Shown here in pieces: positions 34,036 through 41,069 of a DNA stretch of 42,696 nt. Location of the stretch: assembly GCA_031282145.1 (NCBI GenBank), contig JAITEG010000106.1:1-42696 (forward strand), written 5' to 3'. The stretch is from Spirochaetaceae bacterium (lineage in GTDB: Bacteria > Spirochaetota > Spirochaetia > Treponematales > Breznakiellaceae). The position numbers were made by a program, and so were the translations under genes. The notes below the pieces were generated by a model. The model saw only the letters and a program-made list of their open reading frames with translations. It was not told the DNA's origin and ran no database searches. The first letter of the stretch is position 1; every line of letters starts with the position of its first letter.

Positions 34036-35810
34036 GTCGCTATGTGTCCTGATTGTTCAGTGAAAAACTCAATTTCCAAAAGGGTATTGACCGCGACAAA
34101 GGATTTGAGCATCTCTGCTATCATACAGCCAAACATATAATAACTCATCCCGGTAAAGGCTATTTCATCCAGGGTGAACCGCACCTTCCAGCCCCATTCA
34201 AAAAAGACCATCCCGTTTTTAATAAACGTAAAGGAAACACTTTCACTCTCCATATTGGTCAGACCCAAGATCATCTTGTCGGTTTCTTCCTGGGAACGGA
34301 TCTGATAGGCCCGGAGTATTTCCTTAAACATTTCCAACGGCCGCCGGCCCTCCTGCCAGAGTACCGCCGAGAGGTTGAGGACAATGTGGCTGAGCCGGAC
34401 ATAGTCCACCCGGTTGCCCCGGCTAATCAGAGGAAGCCCCGGCCGGGTCGGCGGCGACACAAAGGCCCCTCCGGCAATAAAATTTATATTGGTAGTGAAC
34501 TCACTGTCCGGCGGCAGGAGCAGGGGTAAATCCCGGTTGGTCACGATAAGATCCGCCGTAAATTGATAGGCGTTTTGCAGCCGTTCTTCATCCGGCGCAA
34601 AGGAAACAAAAACCTCCGTCCCCCGGTAGGAACTGCGCTGTACCACGTTTTTGTCCACCAAAGTACCGCGCCGTTTAACGCTGAAAAAATTACGCAATTC
34701 CCGATCTTCCGCCAGAGCTTCATCGTAAAAATTCACCGCCGAAAAAATATGCTCATTCCGCATATTATAAAAGTCTATTTTCTTTACGTTCACCACCTCA
34801 TAATCCCGCATAGCCGTGCGATCCGGGACTAGATGTACCTCGTAGGCCTTCCGGTTAAAAACCACCCGGTCCGATTGTTTGGGAAAAATATTCAGAACCG
34901 GAACACAGTTGGTCTTTATGGAAGCCGGGGTAATACTGTTGAGCAGCTGGGCTTCCCGGCGTTTAAAAAAAATCACCAGTTCGGTGATCGGTTTACCTTC
35001 CACCGATTCAAGATTAACCAGGGTGAAAAATTTAAAAAAATCCGAGTAACTGAGATAATTTTGCAGAAGCCTGAGCCCCCGGGTATTACTGCGGTAGGTC
35101 TGCTCGAAAATTTTACCGCCCAGGTTCAAGGGCAGTTCAAAGACCGCATCCTCCAGCTTTTTAAAGGACTCGGAATCATCACTCCTTCCGTACACCGAAA
35201 TGGTGTCATGCCGTAAAAGCCTGAAGAGAAGGGAAACATCCGCCTCCGACGCATTAAAAAAAAGGCCAAGCCGTTCGCCGGTGGATACAACGCCCCCCAG
35301 AACCGGGGCAAGCTCAATATGCAGGGCCGACTGGGCGGCGGGTTCTTTTATATTGAAGTTGGATAAATTCCGCATCAGGTACTGGGCGCTAAAAATCCGG
35401 CAGAGATTCAGAGTGATGTCCTCAATATTTGAAAACCGGCAAGCGGTATTTATCGAAGGAATGACCGCGCTAAACAGGGTTCCCGCTTTTATGGTCAATG
35501 AATCGGGGACTTCCCCAGCAGGATTAAAAAGCATTTCCAGCACCCCCCCAGAGGGGATGGGATACACGGAACTGGGGGCAATGGAATTCAGGATCGATTC
35601 CAAAAACCCGTAATACCCGTCGTCAAGTTTTTTTTCGGTTTTGGCCGCTAAAAAAGCGGTCCCCTCCAGCAACCGTTCAATATACGGATCCTGACAGTCA
35701 AATTCGGATAAGGAAAGACGGCCGGCGATTTTAGGAAACTCCACGGCAAATTCAGCGGCCAAAGCCCTGATATAATAGAGATTGTCGCGATAATAATCCA
35801 AAAAATCCAT
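34014..35810 (-). CDS. tssF: T6SS baseplate subunit TssF
   Basis: A 598-residue protein of the TssF (VasA/ImpG) family. The start MDFLDYYRDNLYYIRALAAEF is the canonical family opening, and FLAAKTEKKLDDGYYGFLESILN, VEGKPITELVIFFKRRE and the RGNRVDYVRLSHIVLNLSAV block near the C-terminus also fit. The ORF track extends it to a TTG at 35846, adding SFRARLLIGAA, but that addition is encoded by a palindromic repeat element. The ATG at 35810 has a GGGG-type ribosome binding site and matches homologues, so it is preferred. TssF makes the baseplate wedge with TssG. The gap to tssE is about 196 bases, unusual for this operon, and is filled with repeats. Confidence 0.93.
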   Translation of the reverse strand: MDFLDYYRDNLYYIRALAAEFAVEFPKIAGRLSLSEFDCQDPYIERLLEGTAFLAAKTEKKLDDGYYGFLESILNSIAPSSVYPIPSGGVLEMLFNPAGEVPDSLTIKAGTLFSAVIPSINTACRFSNIEDITLNLCRIFSAQYLMRNLSNFNIKEPAAQSALHIELAPVLGGVVSTGERLGLFFNASEADVSLLFRLLRHDTISVYGRSDDSESFKKLEDAVFELPLNLGGKIFEQTYRSNTRGLRLLQNYLSYSDFFKFFTLVNLESVEGKPITELVIFFKRREAQLLNSITPASIKTNCVPVLNIFPKQSDRVVFNRKAYEVHLVPDRTAMRDYEVVNVKKIDFYNMRNEHIFSAVNFYDEALAEDRELRNFFSVKRRGTLVDKNVVQRSSYRGTEVFVSFAPDEERLQNAYQFTADLIVTNRDLPLLLPPDSEFTTNINFIAGGAFVSPPTRPGLPLISRGNRVDYVRLSHIVLNLSAVLWQEGRRPLEMFKEILRAYQIRSQEETDKMILGLTNMESESVSFTFIKNGMVFFEWGWKVRFTLDEIAFTGMSYYMFGCMIAEMLKSFVAVNTLLEIEFFTEQSGHIATWKTFEG

Positions 35811-35823
35811 TGCAGCCCCAATC

Positions 35824-35858
35824 AACAACCTCGCCCTGAAGGACAAGGTATGTTGTTC
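35824..35858 (-). repeat. Palindromic repeat 1 upstream of tssF
   Basis: On the minus strand CCTTGTCCTTCAGGGCGAGG folds into a 9-bp stem with G-U pairs, flanked by an outer AACAAC / GTTGTT stem. It shares the core CTTCAGGGCG with the second palindrome 50 bases away. The style recalls ends of IS200/IS605-type elements or their relics. Confidence 0.6.
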
Positions 35859-35877
35859 TTATAATGTGGTTGCATTC

Positions 35878-35926
35878 GGGGTTTAATACCTTTTTAACCG
35901 CCCTGAAGGGCGGGGTATTAAACCCC
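35878..35926. repeat. Palindromic repeat 2 between tssE and tssF
   Basis: A perfect 13-bp outer stem GGGGTTTAATACC / GGTATTAAACCCC encloses a second perfect stem CCGCCCT / AGGGCGG, with TTTTTAA unpaired on one side. It shares the CTTCAGGGCG core (minus strand) with repeat 1. It could act as a strong mRNA processing or attenuation signal. Confidence 0.75.
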
Positions 35927-36006
35927 TCAGCACGAATAAAATTCGCTTTGCTAAAGGCTCAAAAATAACAACCCTTCCCAAAATCCCAGCTTTGGAAAAA
36001 AGCCCG

Positions 36007-36519
36007 CTATTCATCCACTTTGTACAAAGAGGCGTTACCGCTTTCAAGGTCAAGGTTGGAAAAAAACTTAACCTCCTCATTCGCTTCTTTGACCTGCACT
36101 ATACCGCTGATCTCGTACTCCAACAAAAAACCGCTTTTTTTTTCCGAAAAACTAACGCTAATTGACGAAGGAGCCAATCGGGGTTCAAAGGTCTGAATTT
36201 GCTTTACGATATGTTGACGCATCTCTTCTCTATATGCGTCAACGCTGGTTTTTCCGCAGAAATCCTTGATGCCAAAACCCAGGACCGAATTTTCTACATC
36301 GGCCCCCTTGAACTCTTCAGTAACCGTATGACAGCGGGAATTAAAAAGCATCTCTATGTTATTAAAGATATCTTCTTTTAATTGTTTTATGGTAACCAGG
36401 CCCAGGACCGGCTCTTTTTTCTCCTGGGGCTCCATATCAGTTAAACGCCGCAATACAAAAGGCCGATACTTTGCCTCTTCTTTTACGGGACCCCTAGTAT
36501 ATTGAAGACTATCATCCAT
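36007..36519 (-). CDS. tssE: T6SS baseplate subunit TssE (gp25-like)
   Basis: A 170-residue protein of the TssE/gp25 family that nucleates sheath polymerisation at the baseplate. Family features are RPFVLRRLTDMEPQEKKEP early, LVTIKQLKEDIFNNIEMLFNSR (the conserved block with an E-x-L-F-N-S-R core), SVLGFGIKDFCG, and a C-terminal beta part with FEPRLAPSSISVSF. The ORF track begins at 36582 inside the end of hcp, but the ATG at 36519 has GGGAG with six-base spacing and gives the standard length, so it is preferred. It lies 59 bases after hcp, separated by a strong hairpin, and about 196 bases of repeat-bearing sequence follow before tssF. Confidence 0.9.
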   Translation of the reverse strand: MDDSLQYTRGPVKEEAKYRPFVLRRLTDMEPQEKKEPVLGLVTIKQLKEDIFNNIEMLFNSRCHTVTEEFKGADVENSVLGFGIKDFCGKTSVDAYREEMRQHIVKQIQTFEPRLAPSSISVSFSEKKSGFLLEYEISGIVQVKEANEEVKFFSNLDLESGNASLYKVDE

Positions 36520-36544
36520 AGGATGCTCCCAAAAAATACCCGTT

Positions 36545-36569
36545 AATCCCGGGAAAAAATCCCGGGATT
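36545..36569 (-). terminator. Hairpin directly after hcp
   Basis: A perfect 9-bp stem AATCCCGGG / CCCGGGATT with a 7-base T-rich loop starts 10 bases after the hcp stop and is followed by a T run some bases later. It probably attenuates transcription into tssE or stabilises the hcp 3' end. Confidence 0.65.
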
Positions 36570-36578
36570 GACCATCTA

Positions 36579-37025
36579 TCACTCAGGGAAGGACTTGGTG
36601 ATGTTCCCTTCTCCGGTCCAGGTAATCCGGTCACAGACAAACTGGATCTCTTCAATCGCATGGGCTGAGGTCGGATCATCGGGATTTTTGAGGATGGTCT
36701 TCACTTCAGCTTTAGCGATATGGACTCCCTCCATATCCACGATGAGGACGGCAATAATTTCTCCGTCCCGGTTCACCGCGTATTGGAAAGAGGCTGTTTT
36801 GATGGATTTACCCAGCATACAATACTGCTGGATCACCGGGGTGGCGACATCCACCTTATGCACCACCGTAAAGGGAATCAGATGGCCGGTTCCGGAAATA
36901 TCATCGTTGGTTAACGAGATATTTTGGGTCGCGCCGTGGGTGAAAGAAAGACAAACAATAGATTTGTCCTCTTCCGGACCATCAATTCCATCAAGCAGAA
37001 TATTAAAACCTGCTATTTCTGCCAT
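36579..37025 (-). CDS. hcp: T6SS tube protein Hcp (TssD)
   Basis: A 148-residue protein of the Hcp family, which stacks as hexameric rings to form the inner tube and is itself secreted. Features are the short beta-rich chain, an N-terminal FNILLDGIDGPEEDKS, the middle IPFTVVHKVDVATPVIQQYC (in Hcp the K-x-x-D-x-x-S-P-x-L block), KTASFQYAVN, and the end VCDRITWTGEGN, close to the common I-x-W-x-x-x block. AGGAGG lies upstream of the ATG. Hairpins flank the gene on both sides, and 77 bases separate it from tssC, fitting its need for higher dosage. No extension or toxin domain is fused. Confidence 0.92.
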   Translation of the reverse strand: MAEIAGFNILLDGIDGPEEDKSIVCLSFTHGATQNISLTNDDISGTGHLIPFTVVHKVDVATPVIQQYCMLGKSIKTASFQYAVNRDGEIIAVLIVDMEGVHIAKAEVKTILKNPDDPTSAHAIEEIQFVCDRITWTGEGNITKSFPE

Positions 37026-37060
37026 AAGAGAGCCTCCTAAATATAAAGTACAAGAAACAG

Positions 37061-37092
37061 GACATCCGCCGAATCAACGATCGCCGGATGTC
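37061..37092 (-). terminator. Hairpin between tssC and hcp
   Basis: An 8-bp stem GACATCCG / CGGATGTC, extended after one C-C mismatch by CGA / TCG, lies 10 bases after the tssC stop. There is only a weak T-rich region after it. It may be an attenuator or a processing and stability element. Confidence 0.6.
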
Positions 37093-37102
37093 TCTTCTTA
37101 TT

Positions 37103-38578
37103 TTACTTTGACGGAACCTTGGTAACCAGCCGGAGAGACGCGGTAAGTCCTTCCAACTGATAATGGGGCCTGAGATAGAACCGCGCCGCATAATAACCCG
37201 GGGAACCCTCCACATCAACCACCTCAACCTTGGCTTCCGCCAGAGGGAATTTCGCCTTGACATCTTCCGAGGCATGGGGATCGGCGGTCACGTACTGGTT
37301 GATCCACTTGGACAGGAATGCTTCCATGTCGGCCCGTTCTTTGAAGGAGCCAATCTTATCCCGGACGATACACTTGAGGAAGTGGGAGAAACGGCTCGCG
37401 GCAAAGATATAGGGGAGCCGCGCAGAAAGGGATGCGTTTGACGTAGCATCCGCCGAATCGTACTCGGCGGGTTTGTTTGCGGTCTGTCCCCCCAGGAACA
37501 CCGCGTAATCGGTGTTTTTCCAATGAATGAGGGGCAAAAGGCCGCTCGCGGAAAGTTCCGCCTCCCGCCGGTCGGTGATGGCGATTTCCGTGGGGCACTT
37601 TGCCACGGTCCCCCCATCATCGGCGGGAAAACTGTGGGTGGGCAATCCTTCGACCATACCGCCGGACTCAACCCCCCGGATATTGGCGCACCAGCCGTAG
37701 TTGGCAAAGGAACGGTTCACCACCGAACCCATGGCATAGGCGGCGTTCACCCAATTGTATTTGCTGCTATCGCCCGCGCCGGTATCTTCCTCAAAATCGA
37801 ACTCCTCCACGGGGTTGCTGTTCGCGCCGTAGGGACTCCGACCCAAAACCCGGGGCATAGTGAGGGCCACATAACGACTATCGTCGGACTCCCGGAAAGC
37901 CCGCCAGGCCTGGTATTCAGGGGTACTGAAGATCTTGGCGATGTCCCGGGGATTGGCAAGCTCCTGCCAGGAGGAAAGGTTCAATAGGGAAGGATCCACA
38001 GAACTGATGAAGGGCGCGTGGGAAGCGGCGGCAATTTGGGCGATACCCCGCAAAATCTCGATATCCTGGGCGCTGTGGTTAAAATAGAAATCGCCGATCA
38101 AAGCCCCATAGGGCTCGCCGCCGGCGGTTCCGAACTCCTCTTCGTAGATCTTTTTGAAGAGGGGACTTTGATCCCAGGCGCTGCCCTTGTACCGTTTTAT
38201 GGTCTTGGCCACATCGTTCTTGGAAATGTTCAGTACCTTGATCTTGAGGCTCTCACTGGTGGGGGTATTGCGGACCAGGTAATCCAAACCCCGCCAGGCA
38301 CTTTCAAGCTGGGAAAATTCAGGATGGTGGATGATCAGGTTGATCTGCTCGGAAAGCTTCCTATCCAACTCCGCGATGATCCCCTGAACAGTCTTAATGA
38401 TATCGGGAGAAACCAGGGAAGCGTTCTCCAAAGCCTGACCCAAGAGGGTCTTAACGGCACCCTGGATGGCGTTTTCGGTTTCATTGGACTGGGGCTTAAA
38501 TTCCTGATTGATGAGTTTTTCAAAATCCGATAGTTCCGTGGTCTCAGTCAAACTGTCAACACTTAATGCTTCCGGCAT
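37103..38578 (-). CDS. tssC: T6SS sheath large subunit TssC (VipB)
   Basis: A 491-residue protein of the TssC/VipB/EvpB family, the large subunit of the contractile sheath. Diagnostic blocks are LIIHHPEFSQLESAWRGLDY, FKKIYEEEFGTAGGEPYGAL (then IGDFYF), LTMPRVLGRSPYGANSNPVEEFDFEE, and the C-terminal FYLRPHYQLEGLTASLRLV. It pairs with TssB to form the sheath around the Hcp tube in the cytoplasm. It lies 13 bases after tssB with a GAGGGAAT ribosome binding site. The length is typical and no oddity was seen. Confidence 0.96.
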   Translation of the reverse strand: MPEALSVDSLTETTELSDFEKLINQEFKPQSNETENAIQGAVKTLLGQALENASLVSPDIIKTVQGIIAELDRKLSEQINLIIHHPEFSQLESAWRGLDYLVRNTPTSESLKIKVLNISKNDVAKTIKRYKGSAWDQSPLFKKIYEEEFGTAGGEPYGALIGDFYFNHSAQDIEILRGIAQIAAASHAPFISSVDPSLLNLSSWQELANPRDIAKIFSTPEYQAWRAFRESDDSRYVALTMPRVLGRSPYGANSNPVEEFDFEEDTGAGDSSKYNWVNAAYAMGSVVNRSFANYGWCANIRGVESGGMVEGLPTHSFPADDGGTVAKCPTEIAITDRREAELSASGLLPLIHWKNTDYAVFLGGQTANKPAEYDSADATSNASLSARLPYIFAASRFSHFLKCIVRDKIGSFKERADMEAFLSKWINQYVTADPHASEDVKAKFPLAEAKVEVVDVEGSPGYYAARFYLRPHYQLEGLTASLRLVTKVPSK

Positions 38579-38591
38579 TTATTCCCTCCTC

Positions 38592-39122
38592 TTATTTTTT
38601 TTCAGCCGCGGGGGCTGCTTCAGCCGCGGGAGCGGCGTCTTTTGCTTTGGCGGCCAGAGCTTTTAAGAGCGCCGGGTCCTGTAAAACCTTAGCCATGAGT
38701 TCTTCGGCGCCGGCCTTCCCGTCCATATAGGAAAGAAGATTAGAAAGCTGCTGCCGTGATTCCATGAGTTCCTTGAGCCCGGCGACCTTTTTTGCCACCG
38801 CCGCCGGAGAGAAGTCATCCATACTTTCAAAGGTCATATCGACCTGGAGATTACCCTCACCGGTCAAGGTGTTCGGAACGGTAAAAGCAACCCGGGGCTT
38901 GATCGCCTTAAGGCGATCATCGAAATTATCCGCATCGAATTCAACCATCTTGCGGTCATCGACTTTGGGCAGTGGTTCTACAGATTTACCGGAAAGGTCC
39001 GACCAAACACCCATCACAAAGGGTAATTGGACCTTCTTCTGCGCGCCGTACACTTCAACATCGTAGTTGATCTGTACCCGAGGAGCCCGGTTTTTTTGTA
39101 TGAAATTTTGACCTGACGCCAT
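38592..39122 (-). CDS. tssB: T6SS sheath small subunit TssB (VipA)
   Basis: A 176-residue protein of the TssB/VipA family. The block RVQINYDVEVYGAQKKVQLPFVMGVWSDLSG (read in pieces) and MVEFDADNFDDRLKAIKPRV are characteristic, as is MTFESMDDFSPAAVA. The C-terminus is Ala/Lys/Glu-rich (AAPAAEAAPAAEKK), probably a flexible tail near the ClpV recognition region. It forms the contractile sheath with TssC. The ribosome binding site GGAGGTG is strong and a near-consensus promoter lies 33 bases upstream, so tssB starts its own transcript downstream of the tssA hairpin. Confidence 0.95.
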   Translation of the reverse strand: MASGQNFIQKNRAPRVQINYDVEVYGAQKKVQLPFVMGVWSDLSGKSVEPLPKVDDRKMVEFDADNFDDRLKAIKPRVAFTVPNTLTGEGNLQVDMTFESMDDFSPAAVAKKVAGLKELMESRQQLSNLLSYMDGKAGAEELMAKVLQDPALLKALAAKAKDAAPAAEAAPAAEKK

Positions 39123-39154
39123 CTCTACACCTCCAGATAATAATTTTAGATATT

Positions 39155-39183
39155 AGTATAAATCCCTTACGATCAAAAGTCAA
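39155..39183 (-). promoter_or_regulatory. Sigma-70-type promoter of tssB
   Basis: On the minus strand TTGACT and TATACT are separated by exactly 17 bases, a near-consensus promoter reading into tssB. It starts right after the terminator-like hairpin behind tssA. Confidence 0.7.
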
Positions 39184-39185
39184 TA

Positions 39186-39225
39186 GAGGCTGTTTTAAAA
39201 CCCCGGTTGGCTTTAAAACAGCCTC
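39186..39225 (-). terminator. Terminator-like hairpin between tssA and tssB
   Basis: A perfect 14-bp stem GAGGCTGTTTTAAA / TTTAAAACAGCCTC with a 12-base loop lies just after the tssA stop. The following minus-strand sequence is only moderately T-rich. It likely ends the STAS-tssA transcript before the tssB promoter. Confidence 0.75.
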
Positions 39226-39230
39226 CCTGC

Positions 39231-40415
39231 CTAAGAGCCCGAGGGAACCGCCCGGGGTGGTGTCCGCACGACCCGGGGAACACCCGGCGTTCCCGTGGTG
39301 GAAGCAACTGCGGGAACCGTTTGGGAGGCTGACGCAGATAGGGATTCCCCCGGCGCGGAGGCGGGTATTCCCAGGATATCCCTGCCGTGGGCCAGGGCTT
39401 CGGGTACCATGGCTTCCAGCAGTTCCAGAAAATTCATCTGGGCCATCCGTAACGCCCGGTTCAACAGCAGGGGAACCGGACTGGTGGGCTCCATGTTCTG
39501 GTAATACTCAATCACCTTCTTGAGGAGTAACAGTGCGTCGGCCCGGGTCGCGGGTTTATAGTGGGCTATGTTAACCGCGTCGCCGCTTCCCCCACCGCCG
39601 GGGACAACCCGGGGACGGGGCACATTTTCAGCGGCGACGGGCGCCGCCTCAGTATCCGCTTCGGGGGCCTCCGTCCCCTGCATCTCTCCGGCCATGGCAA
39701 GCTGGTTGTTAAAGAACTTACCGAGCCGATCCAGTTCCTTGGCTAACGTCATCAGTGCCAAGGAATTGCCGCCGGATATCTTTTCATTGGCCGCTTTGCA
39801 AATAGAATCGATCAATTCCCGGGCGGTTTTTACATATCCCGCCTGTTCGGTAACCTGGGGAAGGGGTATTCCCAGAATTTCACCGCTTATCAACTGTAGA
39901 TCAACGGTTTTTCCGTCCAGGGGTTCAATTTCACCCTGGGCGATGAGCAGATCCCGAATGGTATAGGGCAGGGGCGGCATAAGCCGGGTCCCCCGCAGCC
40001 GGTTGATGAACATAATGGGATCGTTCATGGCCCCCGCTTCCGGGGAAAGCATGGAAAAAATATTGATCCGTTCGGTAGGATCGTTATCGTCATCGGGATC
40101 CAGGACAGGATATACGACATCCCACATCTCCGTAACGAGGAATTTGATAAGTTCCAGGCCAGCGGCAAGTTCCTTGATACCACCCAGGGCGGTTTCGGCA
40201 ATGGTCAAATAAACCGCCACCCGGAGGTCCCGGGTTTTTTCCCAGAGGGCTATGCAATTTTGGGCAAGATGTTTCCAGTCGGGCCCCTCGTCTTCCGCCG
40301 TTCCCGTACCGGTGGCCAAAGTTTCCAATTCAAGATAAGATTGCTCGTATTCCAGGTTTTCACCGGCGGGTTTTTCCCCCTCCAAAGGGTTAGCCAGGTT
40401 TTTTATCTCTATCAT
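39231..40415 (-). CDS. tssA: T6SS TssA-type protein (ImpA N-terminal domain)
   Basis: A 394-residue TssA protein. The ImpA-like N-terminal domain is clear: LANPLEGEKPAGENLEYEQSYLELETLA, then KHLAQNCIALWEKTRDLRVAVYLTIAETALGGIKELAAGLELI (read in pieces) and MWDVVYPVLDPDDDNDPTERI. The middle is helical, followed by a Pro/Ala/Gly-rich linker (TEAAPVAAENVPRPRVVPGG), a short C-terminal domain with DALLLLKKVIEYYQNMEPTSPVPLLL, and a Pro/Ser/Ala-rich tail. TssA primes baseplate assembly and sheath/tube growth in the cytoplasm. The ribosome binding site AAGGAG is well placed. It is 86 bases downstream of a STAS gene on the same strand and is followed by a strong hairpin before tssB. Confidence 0.93.
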   Translation of the reverse strand: MIEIKNLANPLEGEKPAGENLEYEQSYLELETLATGTGTAEDEGPDWKHLAQNCIALWEKTRDLRVAVYLTIAETALGGIKELAAGLELIKFLVTEMWDVVYPVLDPDDDNDPTERINIFSMLSPEAGAMNDPIMFINRLRGTRLMPPLPYTIRDLLIAQGEIEPLDGKTVDLQLISGEILGIPLPQVTEQAGYVKTARELIDSICKAANEKISGGNSLALMTLAKELDRLGKFFNNQLAMAGEMQGTEAPEADTEAAPVAAENVPRPRVVPGGGGSGDAVNIAHYKPATRADALLLLKKVIEYYQNMEPTSPVPLLLNRALRMAQMNFLELLEAMVPEALAHGRDILGIPASAPGESLSASASQTVPAVASTTGTPGVPRVVRTPPRAVPSGS

Positions 40416-40437
40416 AGAAACTCCTTTTACCAGAAAA

Positions 40438-40466
40438 TTTTTATGCTTCCGTTAAACCCTTCGCAA
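40438..40466 (-). promoter_or_regulatory. Possible promoter of tssA
   Basis: On the minus strand TTGCGA and TAAAAA with 17-base spacing lie in the 86-base gap between the STAS gene and tssA. The match is moderate; tssA may instead be read from the STAS promoter. Confidence 0.35.
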
Positions 40467-40501
40467 CAAATTAACATACCACTTGGTTTTGGGAAAAGCC
40501 T

Positions 40502-40801
40502 CTATTCAAATTGTAAGATATCATCCAGGCCGGTAACTTCGAAAACCTCCATCACATCTTCATTTACATTTGCCAGGGTCAGTTTACCCTTGGCGGCGGT
40601 GATCTTCTTCTGCGTTGATACCAAAACCCGTAAACCTGCGGACGCAATATAACTAATTCCTTTAAAATCAATACGGAGTATAGAAGATTCACTCAGCGCC
40701 TCATTCACTTTCGTGCTAAAATCACCGGCTTCCACAGCGGTTATCCTTCCCTTGATAGTAAGGGTAACCGTACCGTCTGTTACGATTTTGTTAATTTCCA
40801 T
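40502..40801 (-). CDS. STAS-domain anti-sigma factor antagonist (first paralogue)
   Basis: A 99-residue single STAS domain of the SpoIIAA/RsbV type. The N-terminal strands (INKIVTDGTVTLTIKGRITAVEAGDF) and LRIDFKGISYIASAGLRVLVSTQKK carry the conserved serine-containing loop (ASAG) where RsbW-type kinases phosphorylate; the end NEDVMEVFEVTGLDDILQFE is also typical. It lies upstream of tssA on the same strand and could be co-transcribed with it. The promoter (TTGACA, 17 bases, TATGAT) is essentially consensus. Its expected partners are the RsbW-like ATPase behind tssM and the SpoIIE-type phosphatase nearby. Binding when unphosphorylated would release the ATPase's target. Confidence 0.92.
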   Translation of the reverse strand: MEINKIVTDGTVTLTIKGRITAVEAGDFSTKVNEALSESSILRIDFKGISYIASAGLRVLVSTQKKITAAKGKLTLANVNEDVMEVFEVTGLDDILQFE

Positions 40802-40820
40802 ATCATCGCCCTAAATACCT

Positions 40821-40849
40821 ATCATACCGGGTTCCCCAGCCCGTGTCAA
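40821..40849 (-). promoter_or_regulatory. Consensus sigma-70 promoter of the first STAS gene
   Basis: On the minus strand TTGACA and TATGAT are exactly 17 bases apart, the best promoter match in the window. It would drive the STAS gene and perhaps tssA. Confidence 0.75.
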
Positions 40850-40886
40850 GGCGGGCGGACGGCGTATAGTCAAATTCTTGTGGGAC

Positions 40887-40905
40887 TTCACGGACTTGAC
40901 GTGAA
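40887..40905. promoter_or_regulatory. Dyad TTCACG-N7-CGTGAA, candidate operator
   Basis: A perfect 6-bp dyad with a 7-base centre lies in the divergent region between the two STAS genes. Its size fits a helix-turn-helix dimer site. No regulator gene is nearby. Confidence 0.4.
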
Positions 40906-40936
40906 TTTATACCGTATTTTATCGGGGATAATGATC

Positions 40937-40954
40937 TCATCTTGATCAGGATGA
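40937..40954. promoter_or_regulatory. 18-bp dyad TCATCTTGATCAGGATGA, candidate operator
   Basis: This 18-base sequence equals its reverse complement except for one base pair. It is the second dyad in the 268-base region between the STAS genes. Confidence 0.45.
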
Positions 40955-40975
40955 ACCTTTATGAAATAATTGAAA

Positions 40976-41033
40976 CGGTTTCAGAGACAGGAATTTTGAA
41001 ACCGCCTTAATTAGGTAACTCCGCGAAGCGCGG
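40976..41033 (+). other. Two hairpins upstream of the second STAS gene
   Basis: CGGTTTC / GAAACCG (40976-40982 and 40998-41004) and CCGCG-AAG-CGCGG (41021-41033) follow each other before the start of the second STAS gene. They may shape its leader. No convincing plus-strand promoter was found here. Confidence 0.4.
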
Positions 41034-41069
41034 GGCATGATTGGTTTGATATGAAAAAGGGATATTGCC

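Noticed and set aside
35811-35846. TTG-initiated N-terminal extension of TssF
   Set aside because: The added residues are encoded by a palindromic repeat, and the ATG at 35810 matches the canonical TssF start.
35811-36006. Intact IS200/IS605 element or TnpB guide RNA locus
   Set aside because: No transposase or TnpB gene is present; only about 196 bases with two palindromes remain, so it is listed as repeats.
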